Shown piece by piece: positions 1 through 6,949 of a stretch of DNA of 50,030 bases. Source of the DNA: an uncultured Prevotellaceae bacterium (GTDB lineage: Bacteria; Bacteroidota; Bacteroidia; Bacteroidales; Bacteroidaceae); NCBI GenBank assembly GCA_902800585.1, contig CADCEW010000029.1, positions 1 to 50,030 on the forward strand, given 5' to 3'. Position numbers and translations under genes: made by a program. Every line of letters starts with the position of its first letter. Positions within the stretch are counted from its first letter, which is position 1. The notes beneath the pieces were generated by a model, which did no database searches, was not told where the DNA came from, and worked only from the letters and a program-made list of their open reading frames with translations.

Positions 1-1
1 G

Positions 2-721
2 GGATGTGGCAAGACAACCTTCGTGACAAGGCTGCTGCCCTCGCATCTCCGTCAGTACTTCCTTGACCATCTGAACCTCTCGAACAAGTTCGACAAGGAA
101 ATGGCGCTGACGAACAACCTCTTGGTGAACCTCGACGAGTTAGATGCCATTCGTCCGAGTCAGCATCCAGCTCTGAAGCAGACGCTCTCGAAGAGTAAGG
201 TGAATGGACGTCCCATCTTCGGGTGCAGTCAGGAAGATCGACCTCGCTATGCCTCGTTTGTGGCAACGACCAACAATCCGCATCCCTTGACGGATGCTAC
301 AGGCAGTCGCCGTTATATCTGTCTGACGATTTCCAAAGGCCAGATGATTGACAATATGGGGGATATTGACTATGAGCAGTTGTATGCGCAGGTGCTCTAT
401 GAAATCAGGGAGTTGAAGATTCCCTATTGGTTTAACAACGAGGAGGTGACTCGTATTCAGCAACTGAACCTGAACTATATGGAGCAGAAGGACATCGCAG
501 AGATTGTGAATGCATGCTTCCGTAAACCACAGGAAGGAGATATAACAGACCTCATGAGTAGTGCTGATATCATCAAGGTGCTTCAACTGGAGTATCCTTC
601 CCTTAAGAGTGACCATAGTACTAAGGTACACTTAGGGCTGGCGATGAAGGAACTTGGTTTCGAACGTACCTATCGTGACCATGCAGCCTATTACAAAATC
701 TGTTATCAGAAAGTGGCCTAA
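2..721 (+). CDS. VapE/VirE-family P-loop ATPase, C-terminal part (5' end outside window)
   Basis: The frame is open from the first complete codon and begins with a Walker A motif, GCGKTT, encoded at 2-19, so the ATG at 23 is internal and the real start lies upstream. A Walker B-like stretch (LLVNLDELD) follows about 40 residues later, then TTNN and a TGSRRY segment, as in the VapE (virulence-associated E) ATPase domain. The last 60 or so residues, ending in a LGFxRxxxxxxxxYxI pattern, resemble the DUF3874 tail that often follows VapE in Bacteroidetes. VapE proteins are primase/helicase-like ATPases found on phage satellites, prophages and integrated elements; whether this copy belongs to an active element cannot be judged, because nothing else mobile is visible downstream. 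The family call is fairly secure; the biological role is not. Confidence 0.8.
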   Translation, partial: GCGKTTFVTRLLPSHLRQYFLDHLNLSNKFDKEMALTNNLLVNLDELDAIRPSQHPALKQTLSKSKVNGRPIFGCSQEDRPRYASFVATTNNPHPLTDATGSRRYICLTISKGQMIDNMGDIDYEQLYAQVLYEIRELKIPYWFNNEEVTRIQQLNLNYMEQKDIAEIVNACFRKPQEGDITDLMSSADIIKVLQLEYPSLKSDHSTKVHLGLAMKELGFERTYRDHAAYYKICYQKVA

Positions 722-723
722 AA

Positions 724-823
724 AAGGAGGTGTTAAGGAGGTGTTGACGAAACACCTCCTCCCCTTCAATCCCTTTGTGCATCGGCATTTCAGGCATCTC
801 GGAGGAGGTGAGGAGGTGTTTTT
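724..823 (+). repeat. GGAGGTG direct and inverted repeats with mutually exclusive hairpins after the VapE gene
   Basis: An 11-base unit AAGGAGGTGTT is tandemly duplicated at 724-734 and 735-745, and GGAGGTG recurs at 804-810 and 812-818. The complement AACACCTCCT lies at 751-760. It can pair with 736-745 (10 bp, loop of 5), or, as 751-761, with 810-820 (11 bp) directly followed by a T run at 819-823. The second pairing has the form of an intrinsic terminator; the first would compete with it. This arrangement looks like a terminator/antiterminator pair or a mobile-element scar. No gene is predicted here. Confidence 0.6.
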
Positions 824-840
824 CGAAAATGTATAAAAAG

Positions 841-1020
841 TTTGCGAAGTTTGAACGCTCCAAACGAGGTGAATGTAACGTTCAAACGCCTCGAAAGTAA
901 GCCACTTTTATCTCGAAAACACGTTGTTTTTGAAAAGAACATTAAAAATCCTTGGTAGTTTCAGAATATTTTCGTACCTCTGACTTCGTCGAAGATAGGC
1001 TGCACCTCAAAAAAACTCAA
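841..1020. other. Noncoding stretch with an inverted repeat; no gene seen
   Basis: No convincing coding frame is present. GTTTGAACG (849-857) is perfectly complementary to CGTTCAAAC (879-887). CGAGG (865-869), in the intervening loop, is complementary to CCTCG (889-893), so two alternative pairings are possible. The rest is AT-rich. AAGATAG at 992-998 is inverted relative to CTATCTT at 1050-1056, which overlaps the next promoter. Confidence 0.5.
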
Positions 1021-1026
1021 ATAAAA

Positions 1027-1058
1027 TTTGGTTTTTTGTTCGATTTGCACTATCTTTG
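1027..1058 (+). promoter_or_regulatory. Bacteroidetes promoter for the structured RNA
   Basis: A -33 element TTTG (1027-1030) and a -7 element TATCTTTG (1051-1058) are separated by 20 bases, matching the Bacteroidetes primary sigma factor consensus (TTTG, 19-21 bases, TAnnTTTG). The expected start of transcription, about 1063-1066, coincides with the 5' arm of the RNA fold. Confidence 0.75.
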
Positions 1059-1062
1059 CAGT

Positions 1063-1200
1063 GTGAAAGGAGAAGCCAGGCAGAGCCACGATGTGCGGAA
1101 CGGTGGCATGGCTGCGGAAACGCAGAGATGATGAGCAATTCGACCTTGCCGCTTGGTTTCTTTCACTAAAATACAGCTGGTCACGTGTGGCCAGCTTTTT
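1063..1200 (+). ncRNA. Candidate structured small RNA, family not recognised
   Basis: Between the promoter and terminator lies a sequence with dense complementarity. The ends close through GTGAAAG (1063-1069) with CTTTCAC (1160-1166), then AAGCCA (1073-1078) with TGGTTT (1154-1159, one G-U), then GGCA (1079-1082) with TGCC (1147-1150). Inside are a hairpin GCCAC (1085-1089) with GTGGC (1103-1107), and a hairpin CTGCG-GAAA-CGCAG (1112-1125) with a GNRA tetraloop. GC content is clearly above the flanks and there is no open frame. It is not 4.5S RNA (the SRP tip is absent), not tmRNA and not RNase P RNA (too short). It could be one of the orphan Bacteroidales RNA motifs; I cannot assign it by eye. 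Confidence 0.65.
1175..1200 (+). terminator. Intrinsic terminator of the structured RNA
   Basis: AGCTGGTCA (1175-1183) pairs with TGGCCAGCT (1188-1196) with one G-U pair, giving a 9-bp stem followed by TTTTT (1196-1200). It abuts the stop codon of the opposing gene and may also act on that strand. Confidence 0.75.
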
Positions 1201-1651
1201 ATATTTTCTGATATTTAGGTAGAGTGAATTCAGCAGGGTCTTTAATTCTTGTAGCTGTGATAAAATTTACCAGTGCCACCAATTCACGACTAATCTTCAT
1301 TTTGTAGTTAGGATGGACGATGAATTTAGATTGTCCATCGGTATAGATGAAACATTCGCCATCATAGTAGAGTTTCATATGAAAACGGTTCTTAGGAAAA
1401 CCTATCAGGTCGGCATCGGACACTACCAATCCTTTTGTGACTTTTGATGTTCTCATACAATGTTGCAGTTGTTTGGAACTCATATATAACTCATCACTGG
1501 CTAATGTTATCTGATGCTCTTTTGCAAACAGCATCATGCGATCTTCAACTTTTCCGATACTGAAAGGGAGAATAAAAGAATAACCTTTCTGGTGAATGTC
1601 GTCCAGAATAGTTGAAATCATTTGTTCTATCAATGTCTTTTCTGTTTCCAT
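1199..1651 (-). CDS. Hypothetical protein, about 150 residues
   Basis: I do not recognise this protein. It is a soluble, mixed-charge protein with no signal peptide or membrane segment. The N-terminal half is helical in character (METEKTLIEQMISTILDDI) and the C-terminal half is rich in aromatic residues and strands. I chose the ATG at 1651 because a -7 element TACCTTTG on this strand (1678-1685) lies 26 bases upstream; the longer frame to 1744 would start upstream of that promoter. It is transcribed divergently from the phosphoesterase gene and its stop codon touches the small-RNA terminator. Codon use looks ordinary for the window, so it is probably a real lineage-restricted gene. Confidence 0.6.
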   Translation of the reverse strand: METEKTLIEQMISTILDDIHQKGYSFILPFSIGKVEDRMMLFAKEHQITLASDELYMSSKQLQHCMRTSKVTKGLVVSDADLIGFPKNRFHMKLYYDGECFIYTDGQSKFIVHPNYKMKISRELVALVNFITATRIKDPAEFTLPKYQKI

Positions 1652-1677
1652 GTTATCACACACAAGAATAGTGACTG

Positions 1678-1768
1678 CAAAGGTATGAATAATTCTATAA
1701 TGTCGCAATTGTTTCAAAAGAAAAATAAGATGAATTTCGCTCACTTATCCGAAATTTTCGTACCTTTG
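1678..1768. promoter_or_regulatory. Divergent promoters between 1651 and 1790
   Basis: On the minus strand TACCTTTG is at 1678-1685, reading toward the hypothetical gene. On the plus strand TACCTTTG is at 1761-1768, reading toward the phosphoesterase gene. Both match the Bacteroidetes -7 consensus and were used to choose starts. Confidence 0.7.
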
Positions 1769-1789
1769 TTTCGAAATATGGTTACGAAT

Positions 1790-3067
1790 ATGAAAAGAGT
1801 ATTGCTCCTGATAACCCTGCTGGTAGGTATATGCTGCGGAGTTGGTGCACAGACACAGAAAAAGATGGTGGTGCTGTCCGACCCACACGTGATGGCTCCA
1901 TCACTGCTGGAAAGCGAGGGAACGGCATGGACGAACTATCTTAACAGAGAACGTAAGATGGTGGACAACAGTCAGCTGTTGTATGACGAGATGATGACTC
2001 GTATCATGACTGCCAGTCCTGATCTGGTGCTGATTACTGGCGACCTGACGAAAGACGGTGAGCAGGTGAGCCACGAGTATGTTATCAGTAAACTGAATGA
2101 GTTACGTGCCTCAGGCATCCAAGTGCTGGTAATTCCTGGCAACCACGATCGGGGTGCTAACAGGAATGCTGTCTATTACAATGGTGTCAGCACGACGGCT
2201 GCTGCTGTTGCCGACAACGATTGGTTTGCCGAGCACTATGTCAACTACGGCTATGGTAACAGTTCTGAGCGTGAGGAGACCACGCTGACCTACGCCTGTG
2301 AGCCTATCGACGGACTGGTGGTGATAGGTATTGACAGCGGAAGGAGAGGCATTGTCTCTTCGACGACATTGAATTGGGTCAAAGAAAAGGCTGAGACCGC
2401 CAAAGCCAACGGCAAGCGTGTCATCGCCATGATGCACCATCCGCTGATGCCTCACTTCACGGGTGTGAATACCTTTGTGGAAACGGCTGTTATTTCGAAC
2501 TACGAGACAGTACGCAATACACTGGCTGACGCAGGTATCAAGGTGGTGTTCACAGGACATATCCATACCTCGGATATCGCGAAAGACTGGAATGCCGACC
2601 TATCGAAAGCTATCTATGACGTCAATACGGGGTCGCTGATATCCTATCCCTGCGACTATCGTGAGGTGACGCTGAGTGACGACCTCTCAAAGATGAGCAT
2701 CACCACAGGACATATCTCGAAACTGGAAGGTAGAGACGACTTTGTCCATGTTGCTAAAAACAGGCTTGAGACAGCCATCGAGAAGGCGGTAATCGCAATG
2801 GGTTCGGCTTATGCGCTGATAGCCCCCACCGTCACACAAGCCCTTATCATCCATGCAGAAGGTAATGAACCAGAGAACGAAGATGCAGCCGATATCCTGA
2901 CAACACTGTTAGCCGCTGCCGACATGGGCGTAGCGTGGGGGAAACTGACAGAGAAAAAGGCGGCTGACCTGAAAGTGATGGTGAACAGCTTGTTGCAGGA
3001 TAAAAGCAACTATGGAACAGAGCGCGAGGACGTCACCAACGACCTGACGCTGGACATTGAACTATAG
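1790..3067 (+). CDS. Secreted calcineurin-like metallophosphoesterase
   Basis: All five metal-binding blocks of the calcineurin-like phosphoesterase fold are visible in order: SDPH near the mature N-terminus, GDLTKDGE, PGNHDR, MMHHP and GHIH. The protein of about 425 residues starts with a signal peptide (MKRVLLLITLLVGICCGVGAQ), so it should act in the periplasm or at the surface on a phosphomonoester or diester not identifiable from sequence. The start at 1790 is preferred because TACCTTTG at 1761-1768 places transcription near 1775; an in-frame ATG at 1778 would be almost leaderless. The C-terminal 100 residues are helical and outside the catalytic fold. It ends five bases before the stop of the opposing regulator gene. 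Confidence 0.85.
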   Translation: MKRVLLLITLLVGICCGVGAQTQKKMVVLSDPHVMAPSLLESEGTAWTNYLNRERKMVDNSQLLYDEMMTRIMTASPDLVLITGDLTKDGEQVSHEYVISKLNELRASGIQVLVIPGNHDRGANRNAVYYNGVSTTAAAVADNDWFAEHYVNYGYGNSSEREETTLTYACEPIDGLVVIGIDSGRRGIVSSTTLNWVKEKAETAKANGKRVIAMMHHPLMPHFTGVNTFVETAVISNYETVRNTLADAGIKVVFTGHIHTSDIAKDWNADLSKAIYDVNTGSLISYPCDYREVTLSDDLSKMSITTGHISKLEGRDDFVHVAKNRLETAIEKAVIAMGSAYALIAPTVTQALIIHAEGNEPENEDAADILTTLLAAADMGVAWGKLTEKKAADLKVMVNSLLQDKSNYGTEREDVTNDLTLDIEL

Positions 3068-3072
3068 GAATC

Positions 3073-4032
3073 CTACAACTTCACGGCAGAGATATCGACC
3101 AAGCCATTGACGATGGCATAGATGGTGAGTCCTGCAGGAGAATGAATCTGTAGTTTGCGGGCAATATTACGACGATGGGTGATGACTGTATTGACGGAGA
3201 TGCAGAGGTGGTCGGCAATCTCTTTGTTGGACATACCCTGTACCAAGGCGATAATGACGTCACGCTCACGATCGGAGAGTGTCTCGTTAGCATCCTGTCC
3301 GTTCTTAAACACCATCGTTGAGATATTCTTCGTCACATCATTCTGTTTCGTCTCCTGTTCCAAGCGACGGATGGCAGGCACGAAGATATGATCCTCCACC
3401 TCAGCATGTTGTGTCAGCCACTCCTCATTATTATAGATATCATAGAGTGTCGCCGTCAGTTTATTGTTGCTTTGCGGGTCAGAGGGCAGATACTTGATAA
3501 TCATGAGTTTCAGTTCACGCAAAGCCTTATCCGTCGCCTCATGATGTTTGGAGAAGGTTTCCACATTGTAGTTACTCATGGGACGGCCGTCTAACAAGGC
3601 GGTAACATAGGGGAAGAGTGTCTTCTCCTCATACTTCATGTGGCGTTGTATCTCGCGGGCATAGCCGTCATAGAACTTCATAATCAGATGTCCCAGAGAG
3701 TCCTGTTCATCGAAACTCTCAGCCAGTTGTCTGCGGATGGACGGCAACTGATGGTCGAGGAAATAGGTATGGCTTGCCTCCAGATAGCGGAGTAAGGTAC
3801 GGATATCTATCTGCTTGTCCTCGTCATAATCGGTATATCCGTTCATGGTGTAGTTGACCACTGCCAGAAAGGTATAGGTATCCACATGGTTCAGTTCACA
3901 CGTCTCACGGACGGTCTTGTCGCCAAAGCCCAGTTTGATGCCGAAACTCCCTAATGCCTGCAACAGGTTATAGTTATCCTTGATAAGTGTAATCATCTTA
4001 TCACTGGCTTCATACATCTTCAGATTCTTCAT
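3073..4032 (-). CDS. Hemerythrin-domain LuxR-type transcriptional regulator
   Basis: The roughly 319-residue protein has a central hemerythrin-like HHE region with spaced histidines and acidic residues (HTYFLDHQL, RHMKYEEKTLFPY, FSKHHEATDKAL, HAEVEDHIFVPAI) able to hold a di-iron centre. It ends in a LuxR/GerE helix-turn-helix (LSDRERDVIIALVQGMSNKE through the ITHRRNIARKL recognition helix). Hemerythrin domains bind O2 or NO or store iron, so an oxygen-, nitrosative- or iron-responsive regulator is inferred. I set the start at 4032, not 4137, because a -7 box TACTTTTG on this strand (4066-4073) would lie inside the longer frame. It is divergent from the porin-imelysin operon, which it plausibly controls. 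Confidence 0.85.
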   Translation of the reverse strand: MKNLKMYEASDKMITLIKDNYNLLQALGSFGIKLGFGDKTVRETCELNHVDTYTFLAVVNYTMNGYTDYDEDKQIDIRTLLRYLEASHTYFLDHQLPSIRRQLAESFDEQDSLGHLIMKFYDGYAREIQRHMKYEEKTLFPYVTALLDGRPMSNYNVETFSKHHEATDKALRELKLMIIKYLPSDPQSNNKLTATLYDIYNNEEWLTQHAEVEDHIFVPAIRRLEQETKQNDVTKNISTMVFKNGQDANETLSDRERDVIIALVQGMSNKEIADHLCISVNTVITHRRNIARKLQIHSPAGLTIYAIVNGLVDISAVKL

Positions 4033-4065
4033 ATCCTTATACCTTATTAATATATTTTGACGATG

Positions 4066-4158
4066 CAAAAGTACTGCTTTTACACGACTTATACAATACT
4101 TTGAGACAATTTCATCATTTTTAGGTATTGTAGACATTTTCTAAATAACGTACCTTTG
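4066..4158. promoter_or_regulatory. Matched divergent promoters with an 8-base inverted box
   Basis: The minus-strand -7 TACTTTTG (4066-4073) serves the regulator; the plus-strand -7 TACCTTTG (4151-4158) serves the porin operon. TACAATAC (4092-4099) and its exact complement GTATTGTA (4125-4132) each lie exactly 18 bases from the -7 box of the promoter they precede. Each therefore covers the -33 position (ATTG) with identical geometry. The 25-base spacer puts the arms about three helical turns apart centre to centre, suiting one dimeric regulator contacting both promoters. A related direct repeat (TTTGAGACAATTTC, TTGTAGACATTTTC) is also present. Confidence 0.65.
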
Positions 4159-4183
4159 CAGCGAAATTGTTGAATAAAATTGT

Positions 4184-5581
4184 ATGATGAAAAGAGTTAT
4201 CTTTCTAATAGTAACAATGTGCTGCTTGACAATAGCCAACGCACAGGATAAAGATAGTGTACAACAACGTGGTTTCTTCGACCGCCTGACAGTGGGCGGC
4301 TATGGTGAGATTGCTTTCTCGCGTAACTTCTATAGCGACCATGTCAGCAGATACAGTCAGCCAGAGAAGCATAAGGACGATCCCAGTCACGGACGTTTCG
4401 ACATCCCTCATTTTGTCATCTTCTTGGGATATGACTTCGGTAAAGGTTGGACTTTTGGTACAGAGATAGAGTTTGAACATGGCGGTAACGGTATCGCGTA
4501 TGAGAAGGAAGACGAAGAAGGCGGTGAATGGGAACAGGAGACTGAGAAAGGCGGCGAAGTGGAACTGGAACAGTTCTGGATTCAGAAGTCGTTTGCTCCT
4601 TGGGCGAATATTCGTGCAGGACATATCGTCGTACCTGTAGGACTGAACAATGCCCATCATGAGCCCCTGAACTTCTTCACAGTCTATCGTCCTGAGGGAG
4701 AAAACACCATCATGCCTTCCACTTGGCATCAGACAGGTATATCCTTCTGGGGACGCTATAAGGACTTCCGTTATGAGGCACAGTTTCTGGCTGGCCTGAA
4801 TGCTGATCACTTCACGAATACAGGGTGGATACACAAAGGACACAAGTCTCCGTTGGAGTTTGACATTGCCAACAAATACGGCATTGCCTTGCGCGTGGAC
4901 AACTATACCGTCCCTGGTCTGCGTATCGGACTCAGCGGCTACTATGGACATAGTATCGGCAACAGTTATCCGCGTAATGCCAATGGCGTGGATGAAGAAT
5001 ACAAAGGTAAGGTGGCCGTCGGTTCTATTGACTTCACCTACAATGCCCATAACTGGATAGTTCGTGGACAGGCAGACTATGGTTATCTTAGTGATGCCGA
5101 GCAACTGAAATATGTGTATAACCGACTGAACTCCAAATCGCCCTACAAGCACACTGCCTTTGTCAGCAAGAATGCTTATGCTGTGGGTATCGAGGCTGGT
5201 TACGACATCTTCTCGCAAATACAGTATATGCGCAAACACCAACAGAAGATGTATATCTTCGGACGTTATGAGCAATATAACCCCTATGCCAGTCAGACCA
5301 AAGGTACAGACTATGGTTACACAGAAGTGAAACGCATGGCTTTCGGTATTAACTACTTCCCTATCAAACAGGTGGTGGTAAAGGCTGAATACTCTCATCG
5401 TTTCCTCAAGGAAATCTATAACGACGAGCCCTCTCTGAACTTCGGTGTCGGTTATGAAGGATGGTTTGACCTTGGACACAAGAAACTGGCGCAGCAAGAG
5501 CAGTATGACGTAGAGCAACTGAACGAGCGCATCAACGAACTGCAACAGCAGATTGATGAGTTGAAAAAGAAAACAATGTAA
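4184..5581 (+). CDS. Outer-membrane porin-like beta-barrel protein
   Basis: The 465-residue protein starts with a signal peptide ending ANAQ. It continues as alternating hydrophobic/aromatic strands typical of an outer-membrane barrel (repeated YGxI, FGRYEQY, FGINYF patterns) with an acidic glycine-rich loop (EKEDEEGGEWEQE) near residues 105-125. The last 30 residues form a short coiled coil (QLNERINELQQQIDELKKK). It resembles phosphate-selective porin O/P-type or general Bacteroidetes porins; the substrate is unknown. As first gene of a tightly packed operon with imelysin and di-heme proteins, it may let the substrate, perhaps an iron or heme complex, cross the outer membrane. Both ATGs at 4184 and 4187 are possible starts. 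Confidence 0.75.
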   Translation: MMKRVIFLIVTMCCLTIANAQDKDSVQQRGFFDRLTVGGYGEIAFSRNFYSDHVSRYSQPEKHKDDPSHGRFDIPHFVIFLGYDFGKGWTFGTEIEFEHGGNGIAYEKEDEEGGEWEQETEKGGEVELEQFWIQKSFAPWANIRAGHIVVPVGLNNAHHEPLNFFTVYRPEGENTIMPSTWHQTGISFWGRYKDFRYEAQFLAGLNADHFTNTGWIHKGHKSPLEFDIANKYGIALRVDNYTVPGLRIGLSGYYGHSIGNSYPRNANGVDEEYKGKVAVGSIDFTYNAHNWIVRGQADYGYLSDAEQLKYVYNRLNSKSPYKHTAFVSKNAYAVGIEAGYDIFSQIQYMRKHQQKMYIFGRYEQYNPYASQTKGTDYGYTEVKRMAFGINYFPIKQVVVKAEYSHRFLKEIYNDEPSLNFGVGYEGWFDLGHKKLAQQEQYDVEQLNERINELQQQIDELKKKTM

Positions 5582-5600
5582 CTTAAAAGATAGAAAAGAG

Positions 5601-6926
5601 ATGAAAAAGAAATTGATTTTTGCAATGGCACTGATGATGGGTGCCATGACATTTACCGCTTGTAGTGACAGTAACAACGACAATGGAGGCGGTGGCGGTG
5701 GTGGAAATGACGACTTCAATATCGTCACCACGACTCCACTGGTAGACGAAGATACCTACCCTGCTAATACTGTTGCTGAAAACTATAGTAAGAAAGAGTT
5801 CGGTAATGCTGCCATTGACGGTTGTGCCGACTTGGTGGATGAGTTGACGATGGCAAATAGCATCATCGCCTCTTCCAAACTGTCAGAGATGCAGGAGGCT
5901 TACCTGTATCAGGTAATAGATAACCTGGTTGACAATGTCATTATTCCAACGTACACCAAACTGGCTGATGACGTGGAGGACCTGGAAAAGACACTGAATG
6001 GTCTGACTATCAGCACGATTACACAGGAGCAGATTAACAAGGCATGTGACGACTTCAAGGATGCTCGTCTGAACTGGGAGCGTTCAGAGGCTTTCCTGAT
6101 GGGTGCTGCCTCTGATTTCGACATTGACCCGACTATCGACTCATGGCCTCTGAATCGTACCTTGTTGCTGAACTACTTCAACAATGGCATGAGCGATGAA
6201 ATGCTTGACGATGCCACCATTCTTGGTTTCCATGCACTGGAGTTTATTCTTTTCCGCAATGGTCAACCTCGTAAGGTCGCTGAGTTCCAAGGCAACGACA
6301 CTTACAAGAATTTCGAGAATGTCTCTGGTGCGAAGGAACTGGCATACGCACAGACGATCTGTACGTTGCTGAAACAACGTTGTTTCCAGTTGCAGGTAGC
6401 ATGGGAAGGCGAGAAGAACGCCAGTCGTGTGGCTGTCGTGAAGGCCGCCGATCTGCCCTATACCACTGAGGCTGGTCTCAGTTTTGGCGAGAACCTGAAA
6501 GGTGCTGGTATCAACAACAAGAGTACCTTTAAGTCACTGAAGGCTGCCATTGCCCAGATATTCTCTGATGACGAGGGCAGTTGTGTAGCTATTGCCAACG
6601 AGGTAGGTACTGCTAAGATTGCGAACCCCTTCTCTGCAGGTGATGTATCCTATGTGGAGTCTCCTTATAGTTACAACTCTATCGCAGACTTCCGCGACAA
6701 TATCCGTTCTATCCGTAATATCTGGTTAGGTTCTACGAACAAGACTGCCAATAGATATAGTTTCCATACTTTCTTTGCCAGCGTGAACCAAAGCAGTGTG
6801 AATGATAGTATGGAAGGTGCCTATGTAAGTGCTATTGAGGCTATCAGTAACATGCCCGCTCCTTTCGTGAAATACTGCTGCACTATCTGGAATATCGACT
6901 TCGAGGATGATGAAGACTGGGAGTAA
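5601..6926 (+). CDS. Imelysin (peptidase M75-like) family lipoprotein
   Basis: A lipoprotein signal ends at TFTA-C, followed by an Asn/Gly-rich linker and then an all-helical imelysin domain. The signature GxHxxE appears as GFHALEF near residues 208-214, and the second half repeats the helical layout (NIRSIRNIWLGS). Imelysin proteins (EfeO, IrpA, ICMP) are iron-regulated and linked to iron uptake; proteolytic activity is doubtful for many members. The 441-residue length is usual. It starts 19 bases after the porin stop and 23 before the di-heme oxidoreductase gene, a pairing also seen in irpA-type operons. Location is inferred to be membrane-anchored, facing the periplasm or surface. Confidence 0.88.
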   Translation: MKKKLIFAMALMMGAMTFTACSDSNNDNGGGGGGGNDDFNIVTTTPLVDEDTYPANTVAENYSKKEFGNAAIDGCADLVDELTMANSIIASSKLSEMQEAYLYQVIDNLVDNVIIPTYTKLADDVEDLEKTLNGLTISTITQEQINKACDDFKDARLNWERSEAFLMGAASDFDIDPTIDSWPLNRTLLLNYFNNGMSDEMLDDATILGFHALEFILFRNGQPRKVAEFQGNDTYKNFENVSGAKELAYAQTICTLLKQRCFQLQVAWEGEKNASRVAVVKAADLPYTTEAGLSFGENLKGAGINNKSTFKSLKAAIAQIFSDDEGSCVAIANEVGTAKIANPFSAGDVSYVESPYSYNSIADFRDNIRSIRNIWLGSTNKTANRYSFHTFFASVNQSSVNDSMEGAYVSAIEAISNMPAPFVKYCCTIWNIDFEDDEDWE

Positions 6927-6949
6927 GTGAAAATGTAATCATGTAATTT

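Noticed and set aside
849-893. H-type pseudoknot from GTTTGAACG/CGTTCAAAC and CGAGG/CCTCG
   Set aside because: Only one base separates the first stem's 3' arm from the second stem's 3' arm, too short to cross a 9-bp stem; the two pairings are better seen as alternatives.
1-1200. A complete prophage or integrative element around the VapE gene
   Set aside because: No integrase, attachment site, structural genes or boundary tRNA is visible in the window; only the 3' part of one element-type gene is seen.
4205-5731. A 508-codon open frame on the minus strand opposite the porin gene
   Set aside because: It is a mirror of the porin coding sequence, has low-complexity composition and no promoter; the plus strand has a signal peptide, barrel features and operon context.
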